Source: Siphonodentalium dalli (lineage: Eukaryota; Mollusca; Scaphopoda; Gadilida; Siphonodentaliidae). From it: DNA of 64,000 nt. Position 1 is the stretch's first letter. Each line of letters begins with the position of its first letter. The stretch covers positions 272,917,426 to 272,981,425 of the forward strand of contig CP136063.1 of the NCBI GenBank assembly GCA_032622095.1, read 5' to 3'. Shown one piece after another: positions 10,879-20,567 of this stretch. Both the position numbers and the translations under genes were made by a program. The notes beneath the pieces are model-generated. The model ran no database searches and was not told the DNA's origin. It worked only from the letters and a program-made list of their open reading frames with translations.

Positions 10879-11575
10879 CTTGCCATGCGTGTGATGTGCA
10901 TTTTGACTTGTGTGTTGATAAAATAATCGGAGAACCGAATCACACAGTTTCGAAATATAGTTCTTCCGTTTCAGTGGGACTTTTCAAACTTAAGGTTCAA
11001 AATTTATACAAATTTTGTTTGATTTTTTGTTTTGTGTGCTTAACAAGAGCAGTATATTGCCCTGTTCGCTTAGTATATATCTTAATGTCGCGGAAGTCCA
11101 CCAAATGTGGGTGAAATGTAGCACCATATAAGGCATATTATTTATTCTAATGCTCGTTGTGTTTACACTGTTTTAAACTTTGAGAGGGTTGTAATTCCCG
11201 TAATTTATTTAATGTATTACATTTATATCTCCAATGTTTAATTAATCTATTTATATTTTATTTATTGACACACATAATTACGATTACAATGGAGAATTCA
11301 TCGTAATTTGCGTTGTTAGTCCAAAATCTACGGAATATTTTCAACGGAAAATGCCGAACACTGTTCGCGAGGTCAACTGAGTTCGCATACTTTAAAAAAA
11401 TTGTAAACATTGCTATAAATGTCTCTTTTCGCATTAAATTACCGCTTTCAATTCACAACTGATGTGGATTTCAGATCAAATAGCATCTCTTCTGTTGAAA
11501 ATATCCGTTTATTGTCGCAATTGTAATATTTTATTTCATATAATTGTGGTTTTATTTGAGCGGGTCAATAACGCT

Positions 11576-11681
11576 TAAGTCGTGTCATAAGAGACTGTAC
11601 GGGACGAACTCGGACTAAAGACCGGCACCTCCATCCCAATATCTTAGCCGGTTTTAGTACGAGAATTTAAGACTTGGGCTA
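11576..11681 (-). repeat. right terminal inverted repeat
   Basis: 106 bp, TAAGTCGTGTCATAAGAGAC to CTTGGGCTA. It carries five extra bases near the tip relative to the left arm. Confidence 0.85.
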
Positions 11682-11718
11682 GAATAGACTAACCCGGAAT
11701 GATCTTTTCCGGTGTGAC

Positions 11719-12105
11719 TAATTACTGCCGGGCACGCCCACACACCCATGGGCAGTATAATACGATGCATTATGGTAGCTGGATACATACAAAGCGTAGA
11801 GTTTGACAATTAACTTGTTGTGTCATCCACTGGCGGGTTTATCAACCCTTTAAATGCCGATATTGACTAAAAGAACTGGTAGATCCCGGGCAGACCCAGA
11901 GACCCGATCACACTATATAATAATTACTAATAGTAGACAGCCACCTATTAAACGAAAACGTCGAAGATTGACTCGCTGTCTCGTCATGACCGAGTTCAAT
12001 AACCCCTTAAATGATGCTATGGACAAGAAGAGTATTATGTGCCAGAAGAGGGCACGGGAGGCTCCATGGGTCCACAGGCAATATACTACAAGAAAACCAT
12101 AGTCA
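11719..12105 (+). repeat. dimeric satellite, left arm (two monomers)
   Basis: Two related monomers ~157 bp apart, each with a TTAAA box: CAACCCTTTAAATGCCGATA (~11845) and AATAACCCCTTAAATGATG (~12000). It matches the reverse complement of 18430-18775. The open frame across it (11854-12102) is interrupted in the other copies and is not a gene. A tail AAGAAAACC..CAGAAATGGTAACGCC also occurs at the junction of R1 units B and C. Confidence 0.7.
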
Positions 12106-12269
12106 GAAATGGTAACGCCACCAATATCATATTATTAGCCATAAATATAAATTATAATATAATTATAATATAAACTAGCTTTCAAATTTCATGTGGGAAG
12201 TTTTCATACTTCCATATATCAAGTTTTCCCCTTTTCTCGTGTTATACATTACATTCTTCAAACTGTCTT

Positions 12270-12965
12270 CTTTATTACACTAGCCGATGGGTCCGACTTC
12301 GTCCGGGCTGTTTCCCATCTGATTTCCAGCGAAAGGCGCGATTTGACCTTGAATTTACTATTTTTAATGTCAAGGTCAGGCCAGGGTCATGATTTGACCC
12401 GTACAAAACCACCCCCCCCGGAGAAAAGTATCCCTAGGTATCAAACTTCGTCGAAATCCGTCGGTTTTACCCGACTTGACCTTTAATTAACAATTTTGAA
12501 CGTCAAGGTCAGGTCGGAGTCATGATTTGACCCGTCCAAAACACTCCCCCGACAAAAGTAACCATAGGTATCAAATTTCGCCGAAATCCATCCGTTTTAC
12601 CAAATTTGACATTTGATTGACAATATTGAAGGTCAAGGTCATGCCGGGGTCACGATATGACCCGTTCAAAACACTCCCCAGACAAAAGTATCCCTAGGTA
12701 TCAAATTTCGTAGAAATCCGTCATCCGTGACTGTTTTAAAGGTCAAGGTACGGTCGGGGTCACGATTTGACTTGTCCAAAACACTCCCCGGACAAAGGTA
12801 ACCCTAGGTATCAAATTTCGTCGAAATCCGTCCGTTTTACCTGATTTGACCTTGAAGTGACCATTTTGAATGTGAAGATCAGGGTCACGATTTGATTCGT
12901 CCAAAACACTTCCCGGACACAAGAACCCCTAAGTATCAAATTACGTCGAAATCTATGGAAAGCCG
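12270..12965 (+). repeat. ~130-bp tandem array rich in TGACCTTGA / TCAAGGTCA
   Basis: It begins ACTAGCC..GTCCGACTTCGTCCGGGC and then repeats five times a unit with TTTGACCTTGAA, a C-run (ACACTCCCC), and TATCAAATTTCGTCGAAATC. Unit spacing is about 118-133 bp. The same family recurs at 39577-39905 and 51395-52125. Several perfect TCAAGGTCA or TGACCTTGA sites are present (12344, 12370, 12503, 12633, 12847), the monomer site of ERR and NR5A nuclear receptors. The repeating open frames here are periodic by-products. Confidence 0.75.
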
Positions 12966-13439
12966 AAGGGGACATGATAGTTGCTAATTGCTAGTTATAC
13001 GACGCACAACTTGACGCGTTTTTTGTAAGGTGTTTCAGGGTGTTTCAAACTAGGAGATAGAAATATTCTGCGTTTCAAATGGTGATGAATTACAGTATTT
13101 TATTCAAATTTTATGGCATAAATTGTTATTAAAACCGTATATTATACTATAACAAAATCGATGAATCCAAAATTAAGTGGGCCTTTAAAGTCAATACAAA
13201 GTCACAATTGCAATAGGTTCACCTCATAGTCGTCTATTATGCGATATTCTGCTACGCAGTTTGTTATAGCATCCAGTATTCATTAAGCGTTATAACCCTA
13301 CTGTTATAATCCGCCTTTAGCTGGCGCATTCTTGCCTCTGAGATTATTGAGATATTACGTCACACGTAATTACATTAAATCGCATGGAAACATAGCAAGT
13401 GTGTGGGCTGCGTGGCGTGAATATGTAATGAGAAATAAG
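12966..13439. other. no recognisable feature
   Basis: AT-rich sequence inside the composite element. Only the duplicated phrase GTGTTTCA near 13031 stands out. Confidence 0.4.
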
Positions 13440-14190
13440 GTCATATGTAATGACATTAAATTCAAGAAAACCCGCGAAAACAACAAAATCACATTTAATG
13501 TTTTAAGTTATGTCCTCCATAAAAAGAATCTTCGTGATAATGAACCCTCTCAATACTTTAGAATATAGAATTAACCTTAAAATAACAAAAACCCTCGGAA
13601 TAGAGAACCTTCGGAATAGCGAACCTTCGGAATAGTGAACCTTCGGAATAGTGGACCTTCGTGATAGCGAACCTTCGGAATAGAGACATGCCCCCCGATA
13701 TTCATATTATATGCCCAGAGTTCAAAGGTATGGGCCCATAAATTTCTAAATTTGGCCCTTAAAATATTGAACCCCAAATTGGAGCCCGCGGAGAACAGAA
13801 CTTAAGTCAACTGTACCTGTGTCATGTCCCAATGCAGAAGGGTCCATATATACCGCAACATTCATATTATATGCCAATAATTCAAAGGTATGGGCCCACG
13901 CATTGACATTAAATCTTAAGAAAACCGGCGAGAACAAAACAAAATCACATTTAATGTTTTAAGTTATTTCCTTCATAAAAAGAATCTTCGTGATAATGAA
14001 CCCTCTCAATACTTTAGAAAATAGAATTAACCTTAAAATAACAAAATAGAGAATAGAGAACCTTCGGAATAGCGAACCTTCGGAATAGTGAACCTTCGGA
14101 ATAGCGAATATTCAGAATAGAAAATCTTCGGAATAGCGGACCTTCGGGATAGCGAACCTTCGTAATAGAGACATGTCCCCCAATTACACC
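13440..14190 (+). repeat. tandem duplication (two ~300-450 bp copies) with CCTTCGGAATAG minisatellite
   Basis: 13440-13760 and 13905-14190 are copies. Both contain ACATTTAATGTTTTAAGTTA, AAGAATCTTCGTGATAATGA and TAGAATTAACCTTAAAATAA, then 6-8 repeats of a ~17-bp unit (ACCTTCGGAATAGCGA and variants at 13591-13683 and 14050-14168), then GAGACATGYCCCCC. A linking segment carries TTCATATTATATGCC and TTCAAAGGTATGGGCCCA twice. No gene is visible. Confidence 0.75.
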
Positions 14191-14339
14191 TGTGGCGTAA
14201 ACACATGTTCTAATCTGTGTCGGACTATCGTGACTCTATCGGTACGGTTTACTCAAGTACGAATATACATAATCACCCATAATGCATTCGCCCATTGGTC
14301 CACTCGTAAATAAAATTACCAAAACATCTTACACCTGTG

Positions 14340-14790
14340 GCGTAAATGATGCCTTATGGTAGTAGGATACACACTAAGCATATATTGTGAACAATGACTT
14401 GCTGTGTCAACCACCGGCGGTTTTATTAACTCTTTAAATGCCGATATGGGGTAAACGAACCAGTGAAAGCCCGGACAGACACGGGGACCGGATCAAGCTA
14501 TATGTCGATGAATAATGGTAGCGAGGCCCTTACTAAACGTAAACTGTGGAGATTGACTCGACATTTTCAAGGTGGGTACATTTGCCCTTTAAATGACGAC
14601 ATGGTTCAGAAAATCACGAGAGCGTGTGTAAATCGGGCGGACCCATGCGGACAGTACAATATATGATACCTTGTGGTAGTAGAATGCATATGTTGTGAAA
14701 AAACTACTTACGGTGTCATCAAACACCGGTGTTATTGACCCATTTAATGCCGATATTGGCTAAAATAACCCGAGCGTAATATGGGAATAT
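14340..14790 (+). repeat. dimeric satellite, internal copy (about 2.6 monomers)
   Basis: Boxes TCTTTAAATGCCGATA (14431), CCCTTTAAATGACG (14586) and CATTTAATGCCGATA (14741) are spaced ~155 bp and carry the same flanking phrases as the outer arrays, in + orientation. An open frame at 14463-14666 is a by-product of the satellite. Confidence 0.65.
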
Positions 14791-15079
14791 CAAATCGTTT
14801 TATTTATTTGATCTAGATCTATTTTATATTGGAACCTGATCATTTATTAAGTCAATCCTGCACGAGTGCATGTCATAATATGCGCCCAAAACATTCCGCG
14901 TTCTTCTTCGCCAAAATCATTGACACGTCGATGTAATTATGGTTACAATTATGACTTTCTTGCGCGTTCACCGAGAAATAATTGCAACTAGTCACGTTGT
15001 GCCGACCAATCGGAATGCTGGATTTAGTAATAATCACACTCAGTATGTACATACATGTATACGCAGTGTTCACGCTGTC

Positions 15080-15170
15080 GGTAGCCAAATTAGCCAATGG
15101 CTAATCTTTTTCGAATTTGGCTAATAAAAATTTCATTTGGCTAAACTTTTGGCTAAACTTTGTTTTTACC
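15080..15170 (+). repeat. subterminal TTTGGCTAA box cluster, left
   Basis: TTTGGCTAA appears three to four times in ~90 bp, with one inverted TTAGCCAA near the tip. Subterminal repeats of this kind bind transposase in well-studied hAT elements; binding here is inferred. Confidence 0.6.
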
Positions 15171-15437
15171 CCAAATGGAGACTGAAAGCATGGAGTCGGA
15201 AAGCTAATTCATAAAAGCGCTCAATAGATCGACATTCAAGACGAAGTTAGGTGACGAAAGTATTTCATTAATTTCGTACTTATGAAATATCGTTCCGTAA
15301 CAGCAAAAGGTAAGCTCTAACATTTAGTGTACAGTAAACATATTTTTATTTCCAAATCTAACATAAATTTTGGCAAGTGGGTTTTCAATTCTGTGATGTG
15401 AACGATCTAGTCCGAAAATGTCGAAAGTGGGAATATA

Positions 15438-15857
15438 TTGCCGACTGTACAAAGGGAAACCCGATCGCGGACAGTACAAAGGGAAACCAGATCGACAACT
15501 TTATCAACCAAGCGATCACACAGTGATATGCATTCATCTTTAGTTTTCACAAGACGGACATTCAAAGACGCATCGACATTAAACCGACCGTGGTTGAATC
15601 ATGACAATGTGAAGAAAGCAATATTTTGTAAAGTGTGCATTGACGCTGGTATATATATAAGCAATTTGTTCGTAACAGGCTGTTTTAATCTGGAGAAAAA
15701 TTACGTCATTCTGCACGAAACAGCAAAAAGTTATTATTTTACATTTAATCCCCTAATCCCCCATTGTCTGTCTGGTCACTCACGGGACTCCCACACAATG
15801 CATGTTTATAATGACATTGTATTTATGTCGGTCGAGGTTTATGAGCACCAAGTGTAA
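15438..15857 (+). pseudogene. N-terminal zinc-finger fragment of a hAT-type transposase
   Basis: 139 codons from ATG. Residues 37-100 follow the TTF-type (BED-like) finger found at the N-terminus of many hAT transposases and their domesticated relatives: PWL at 51-53, then FCKVC (Cys64, Cys67) with AG at 70-71, FVTGC at 78-82, FN at 83-84, His93. The second His expected in HEXSKXH is Tyr (HETAKSYY), so the metal site is incomplete. The frame then closes without the DDE region or the C-terminal hATC domain; intact proteins of this family run to several hundred residues. The first 20 residues are a direct repeat (VQRETRS twice). It sits inside a hAT element with intact ends. A functional gene is very unlikely. 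Confidence 0.65.
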
Positions 15858-16261
15858 GACAATAGCTTAATCAGCCAAATGTGAATCACGACATATATTT
15901 TGTGGCTATTTGTCGTCAATACCGATACGGACAAAATAATATGCATGCTTTTATGACAGATTGTAATTTGATAACGGCGTAACAATATTAAGTTATTAGT
16001 TTCCAGATGTCACTTAGATATTTTCTCAAGGATAAATATTTAATGATTTAAAAAAAGATATTGATATAAAACAAAAAAATAATGACATTAAGAAGGACAA
16101 TTACCCCCCCCCAATCACTCTTTCACATAAAGATTAATAAATTTTTAATAAATGATATATATAAAAAATACTTCTAGTTCATAAAAATTATTTAAATTAT
16201 TGTGTATTTTACCTGTGTCTGTTAGATTTTACGTTTTAGTCATTAATTGTGAACCGACCAG

Positions 16262-16390
16262 AAAACGATGATTTAATTTGGCCAAAGTTTTTTTTAATTT
16301 GGCCAAAAAACATTTGGCTAAAGTTTTGTTCATTTGGCTAATAAAATTTTCATTTGGCTAAACTTTTGGCTAAAGTTTTTTTCGGTCCAG
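16262..16390 (+). repeat. subterminal TTTGGCYAA box cluster, right
   Basis: About six TTTGGCYAA boxes in 130 bp, in the same orientation as the left cluster although the termini are inverted. This is the same motif as at 15080-15170. Confidence 0.6.
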
Positions 16391-16409
16391 CGTGAACACT
16401 GTGTATACG

Positions 16410-18089
16410 GCGAAGGACGGTGGTGGGCTCACCCGATGATCGCCCTTACGCCCTGTCTTGAATATTCTTGAGTCTTGTAACTACATCAGTCAGGCCGCGG
16501 GTCAGGTGTAGATGTCTTGGGATCTGGATGTGTCAGCGTTGATGGATTCTTGTCTTCGTCTTCCTGTTTTCGTCTTCTTTATCTTTGCCTTGATCTTTGC
16601 CTTGATCTTTGCCTTCATCTCTGCCTTGATCTTTGTCTTGATATTTGCCTTGATCTCGGCATAGTTCGTCGATCTTATCAGAGAGTGCAGGACGACCTAG
16701 CAGTGGTGCTGGGTTGCGCATTCCTTGTTGGTTGTCCGGGCCCAGGACCATCGAATGAGCGCATTGGACTGGGGGCTGCTAATAGGGCACGGGACGTTCC
16801 AGTGATTCCACCGGACTGCGTGTTCTCTTTGTGTTTTTGCCCGGGACGGCCCATGGCTCCTACCGGGCTGCGGGTCTTTTCTTTTCAAATTAGCAACCAC
16901 CAAGGGTGCTTATACCTAAGGCAGGTGGATGACGTCATTTAAGTTTTTTCTATACCCATCAGTGATTTTTTTAAGAGCGCGGGTATAGATTTTGGAGCAA
17001 TTGTGACGTCAATTCCGGATAGCAACAGTGTGGAGATTTCCAAAAACGTGGAATCGGGAATGAAGCATTGCGATGAAAATGAAAGTACAACTTACGAAGA
17101 ATTCCCATGTGATTTTAATTGGCCTATTCATTTCATTTAGACCAATTTCGCTGATAGCTTAATGAAAACGAAAAATGAACACGTCATCACATGGTTTCTG
17201 ACGTCATTTTGGATTTGTAGGTAGAATAATTCACGACACGTCTTATCAAGTTGTCATGCCGTCGTGACCACTGCAGGATGTTACATAAATTATTCTTAAC
17301 AATATGTCGCCGATAAAAAGCAAACTTGAGGACAGCATGATGTGTGGTTGCTCCACTACGTGTCACGTACGATTCATATTACTCCCATTGTCAGAAACAG
17401 CGTGTCGCAATGGCATCTGCTCTTGTTAAATGACCAACGATCCAATGTTTTCGTCTCTTGATATGAATAGAATAGTCATATCTGGTTATTTTGATATAAA
17501 CCTTTGTATCGAGTGTTCTACAAGTAACATCTGAAATTACCGGGCAATTAACTCCAACAAGTTGCAAGTTATTGCATTACAAAAAAAAATGTCATTTTTC
17601 TCATTACGAGAGGATGTTCAAAATCAAAAAACTATACCAAACCGAGTCTAGCTATGCTCATTAAAATCATCGTCATGACTTCGAACTTGCTTCAACCTGT
17701 GGCATCCAGGTCGTCGAGAATTCAGCGAATAGTCGCGTGCATGTAGTTGAAGCAAGAAGTATTTCAGATTACCCCAATGTCGTTCTATCAACGATGGCGA
17801 AATTTATTAGCTTGATCGTCAATATTCTGCTATACAACTCTCTACTGAAGATCAGAAAACGATCTACTATAGTTATACATGTATAACTTTCGACCATTTC
17901 TCAATGGAAAGTGATATACATGCATTATAGTTGGGAATACTACGATACGAAAAAATAGTTCTTATAATTGTATTTTGTGGGCTTGGGCAAATAACTATAT
18001 TGACAATTCAATTAACTAATTCGATAAACGTATAAATTATTAGATATTGTTACATGATGAATTGCTTGAAAATGTAAATGAATAATAAG
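16410..18089. other. interior of composite element, unclassified
   Basis: Starts GC-richer (to ~16950) and becomes AT-rich. A 53-codon acidic open frame runs from 16982 to TAG 17138 (GIDFGAIVTSIPDSNSVEIS, later ENESTTYEEFP) without a Met at its start. It could be an exon remnant or chance. Minus-strand frames at 16533-16751 and 16697-16903 overlap the minisatellite and are not convincing. After 17200 I see nothing. Confidence 0.3.
16577..16668 (+). repeat. 12-bp minisatellite (TTGATCTTTGCC)
   Basis: About seven units. The minus strand reads DQGKDQGKD, so the period is a multiple of three; nothing else suggests coding. Confidence 0.75.
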
Positions 18090-18775
18090 CCGACCGGGCT
18101 TGCCCGGGCTCTCGCGTGTTCTTCTAACCTATGCCCGGCGTCATTTAAGGGGTTAATGAACCCGGCCATGAACTAGATAGCGACTCAATCTTCAGTTTAC
18201 GTGTTGCGAGTGTCTCACTACAATTAGTAATCAATATATAGTGTGATCTGGTCTCTGGGTCTGCCCGGACTCTCCCCGAATCCCAGGTTCTTTTAAGCCA
18301 ATATATAATTTAAAGGGTTAATACAACCGGCAGTGGATAACACAACAACTAAACGTTCGCAACCTATATTTATACTTAGTATGTATCCCACTGCCATATA
18401 AGGCATCATATAATGTTGTCCACGGGTCCATGGGGCTGCCCGGGCTCTCATGTGCTCTTACCGCGTATATAGTCATTTAAGGGGTTAATGAAGCCGGCCG
18501 TGAACGAGATGGCGAGTCAATCACAGTATACTATTAGTAAGTGACTCGCTACCATTAGTCATCAATATATAATGTGATCGGGACTCCGTGTCTGTCCTGG
18601 CTCTCCCGTGTCCTTTTAGTCAATATCGGCATTTAAAGGGTTGATAAACCCGCCGGCGGATGACACAGCAAGTCAAATTTCATAACCTATGCTTATTCTA
18701 TATCCCATTACCATAAGGCATCATATTTGACTGATCGCGGGCCCATTGAGCCGCCCGGGCAGTAATTAATCAAAC
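18090..18775 (-). repeat. dimeric satellite, right arm (about four monomers)
   Basis: Two ~315-336 bp dimers; TTTAA boxes at ~18142, 18308, 18474 and 18631 (as CATTTAAGGGGTTAATG and ATTTAAAGGGTTAAT) are 157-166 bp apart. Odd and even monomers resemble each other less than they resemble the same position in the next dimer, the mark of a higher-order repeat. It ends GCCCGGGCAGTAATTA, the inverse of the left arm start. Confidence 0.75.
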
Positions 18776-18777
18776 TC

Positions 18778-19645
18778 CTCTGTTCTGCTCCATACCGTGT
18801 ACATATATATGGTTGTTATTTGCTTGGGATTCAGAACCGTGTTAAAAGTTTTATGTTTTATGACTTCAATTCGTCTTTCTGGGAAACGGACTGGCGTAAA
18901 CTGTTAGTTAAATTACTCAGAACTGTGCTGAAATTTGTATGTTTTACGACATCAATGCGTCTTGCTAGGTCACATTCTGGCGTAGAAAGAGTTAGCTAAA
19001 ATATTTATCGACAAACTCCGAGAAAAACTAAAGGGCGAATATTATTAATAATGTGATTTGGAGTGGCTTTAAAGATGATGCATTTCAGCATTTCAGCAGC
19101 AGTGATGGAGCTGGATGTGGCTATATCACATTCCATTGCAATTAATTGAAAAAAAGTGATGACATATCTGAGTGCGATCTGAGAGGACATTGAGGGATTT
19201 GGGTCAGTGCTTATTAGACTGTGGTTGTGTGACTTTCGGATATTCTAATAACCTTATCATATGACTTTTGCCAGTTGGAAACAGTGATAATCAACAGCGA
19301 TGTGACTGAGTATCCACTGGTTCTGTCAAATTATGAAAGTATATTTCAAACGAAATAAGCAACGTGCGACCATTCTATGTGAGACAGATCACAGCGGAAG
19401 AACATTTATTAAACTGTTTCTATTTTCCATTAAATGGAATCCCGCTTGTAAAACAGTTGTGTTCGTGGGATTTTCGAAATAAATTGAAAATGATTCAGAC
19501 AGAACAGGGTTCACGTGACATGAATCAGGATATACCTCCCCATACCTTTACACAGCTGAAAACATTGCATTTCAAATCTTCACATATTTCGTCATATATG
19601 GCTATTTTCGCACACTTCCGCCACCCACTATGGGATATGTAACCC
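18778..19645 (+). repeat. R1 repeat, unit D, right half
   Basis: Resumes R1 with TGTTCTGCTCCATACCG. An internal ~115-bp piece (ACTTCAATTCGTCTTTCTGG / ACATCAATGCGTCTTGCTAG) is duplicated. It then follows unit C through GGCTTTAAAGATGATGCA, TGGGTCAGTGCTTATT and CAGATCACAGCGGAAGA to TTTTCGCACACTTCCG. The last ~200 bp of a full unit are not present. Confidence 0.7.
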
Positions 19646-20124
19646 TTTCGTATGTTACACGGCGTATATAAGGTTAATTGGGAAGTCAATACCTAGCCAG
19701 ATGTCCATATTTTATGCGTGGGAAACTAACTTGGGAAGCAATAGTCTGTGCTATTTCTTTACGGGCTAGTAGTCCCATAAAGAATTATATTATATCTTAA
19801 CCTGTTGGACAAGCCACTACCTGTACCAATCAGATTGCTACACATATGTTAGGTGTGGCTTCCAGATTCTCATATATACTTGTTTCAGCCGAGAGGATTG
19901 AGACTCTGAGTTTATGAACGCACTCTTGCTTTGAACGTATAGTGAGAGAAGATGTTGTTTTTTTTATCCGTGACCGCCTGACATGAACATGTTTATAGTT
20001 GTATAACTAAATCTCATCGACATGTCTGGGAGTGCCAACTTAATGTTAAAGAACCTTGGACCAGCCCTAGAGTTGTACAGATAATAAACCAACTGCCGTA
20101 CTGAGTACAATGGATATCATGAGT

Positions 20125-20139
20125 GGGGGGGGGGGGGGG
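20125..20139 (+). repeat. G15 homopolymer
   Basis: Fifteen consecutive G. Length is prone to sequencing error. Confidence 0.9.
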
Positions 20140-20482
20140 TTAGCGAACTAAATAGTATCTGATATTATTGAAACTTGTATGATCACTGACAGACATGTAA
20201 TGTATTATATCCTCCTTTTCTGAAAAAGGTAGTACAAACTAACAAATGAAGTAAAATCAAAATGGCAACATGTATCGGCATGTCAGTAAGTGATGCAGAG
20301 TGTCAAAAACTCTACAAAATAGTATGCCAGATAACTGATGACACATGGCTTCAAATTTCCAGTGCAAAATATTCCAAGATATACTTTACACAATTAAATG
20401 CTATTCAAATGTAAAATATCTTAAACTGAGTTATATACATTCTGTCTACTGCAATTTCACGATAAATATAGAATGAGATTGA

Positions 20483-20567
20483 ACACTAACACTTTAACAT
20501 TATATAGTACTAGGTTCACACTTTAACACTAACACTTTAAAATTATATAGTGCTAGGTTCACACTCA
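20483..20567 (+). repeat. 43-bp tandem duplication
   Basis: AACACTTTAACATTATATAG and CTAGGTTCACAC occur twice in a row with a few differences. Confidence 0.8.

Larger units (their letters stand above)
10316..11681. mobile_element. hAT-like DNA transposon, 1,366 bp, 8-bp target duplication
   Basis: R1 is continuous across this point in unit B (GGAATAGACTAACACCG). Here GAATAGAC occurs at 10308-10315 and again at 11682-11689, an exact 8-bp duplication. The insert starts TAGCCCAAGTCTT and ends AAGACTTGGGCTA, with inverted repeats of 101 and 106 bp that differ by a 5-bp indel and a couple of substitutions. An 8-bp duplication plus a TAG-start terminus is typical of the hAT superfamily. The interior has a promoter-like box and two tiny frames but no transposase, so it is probably non-autonomous. 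Confidence 0.85.
9291..11711 (+). repeat. R1 repeat, unit D, left half
   Basis: R1 starts here in mid-unit with GTATAAATAGTCCCAAAAG, directly after unit C. It is interrupted at 9429-9587 by a hairpin, followed by ~240 bp not matching other units, and at 10316-11681 by a hAT-like element. R1 continues to AACCCGGAATGATCTTTTCC at 11710, then stops. The rest of the unit is found at 18778-19645. Confidence 0.65.
15064..16401 (+). mobile_element. hAT transposon relic, 1,338 bp, TGTATACG target duplication
   Basis: The ends are CAGTGTTCACGCTG and its inverse CAGCGTGAACACTG. TGTATACG flanks both sides (15056-15063 and 16402-16409), an exact 8-bp duplication. The CAGTG terminus and 8-bp duplication identify the hAT superfamily. 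Just inside each end lies a cluster of TTTGGCTAA boxes. The interior keeps the N-terminal zinc finger of a hAT-type protein (15438-15857) but no catalytic or dimerisation region, so this is an internally deleted copy. Confidence 0.9.
11712..18775. mobile_element. ~7.1 kb composite element bounded by inverted satellite arrays
   Basis: R1 unit D stops at ~11711 and continues at ~18778 (TGTTCTGCTCCATACCG), so ~7 kb has been inserted. The two ends are inverted relative to each other. Left: GTGTGACTAATTACTGCC. Right, read on the minus strand: GTTTGATTAATTACTGCCC. Inside each end lies the same dimeric satellite, in opposite orientation, giving long inverted repeats of ~390 bp or more. The interior holds a half-site-rich array, a duplicated minisatellite block, a third satellite copy and a nested hAT element. 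Foldback-type elements have inverted repeats built of tandem units, so this is a candidate of that class. I could not fix a target duplication, and rearranged satellite DNA is the alternative. Confidence 0.5.

Noticed and set aside
11854-14666. Frames at 11854-12102 and 14463-14666 with similar Arg/Lys-rich peptides
   Set aside because: Both lie in copies of the dimeric satellite; other copies (18.1-18.8 kb) contain stops in this phase.
16533-16942. Overlapping frames on both strands with DQGKDQGK or DLCLDLCL repeats
   Set aside because: They arise from the 12-bp minisatellite.
19803-20100. LTR-like start TGTTGGACAAGCCACT with a TATA-like box
   Set aside because: No second copy, no CA end and no target duplication could be found.
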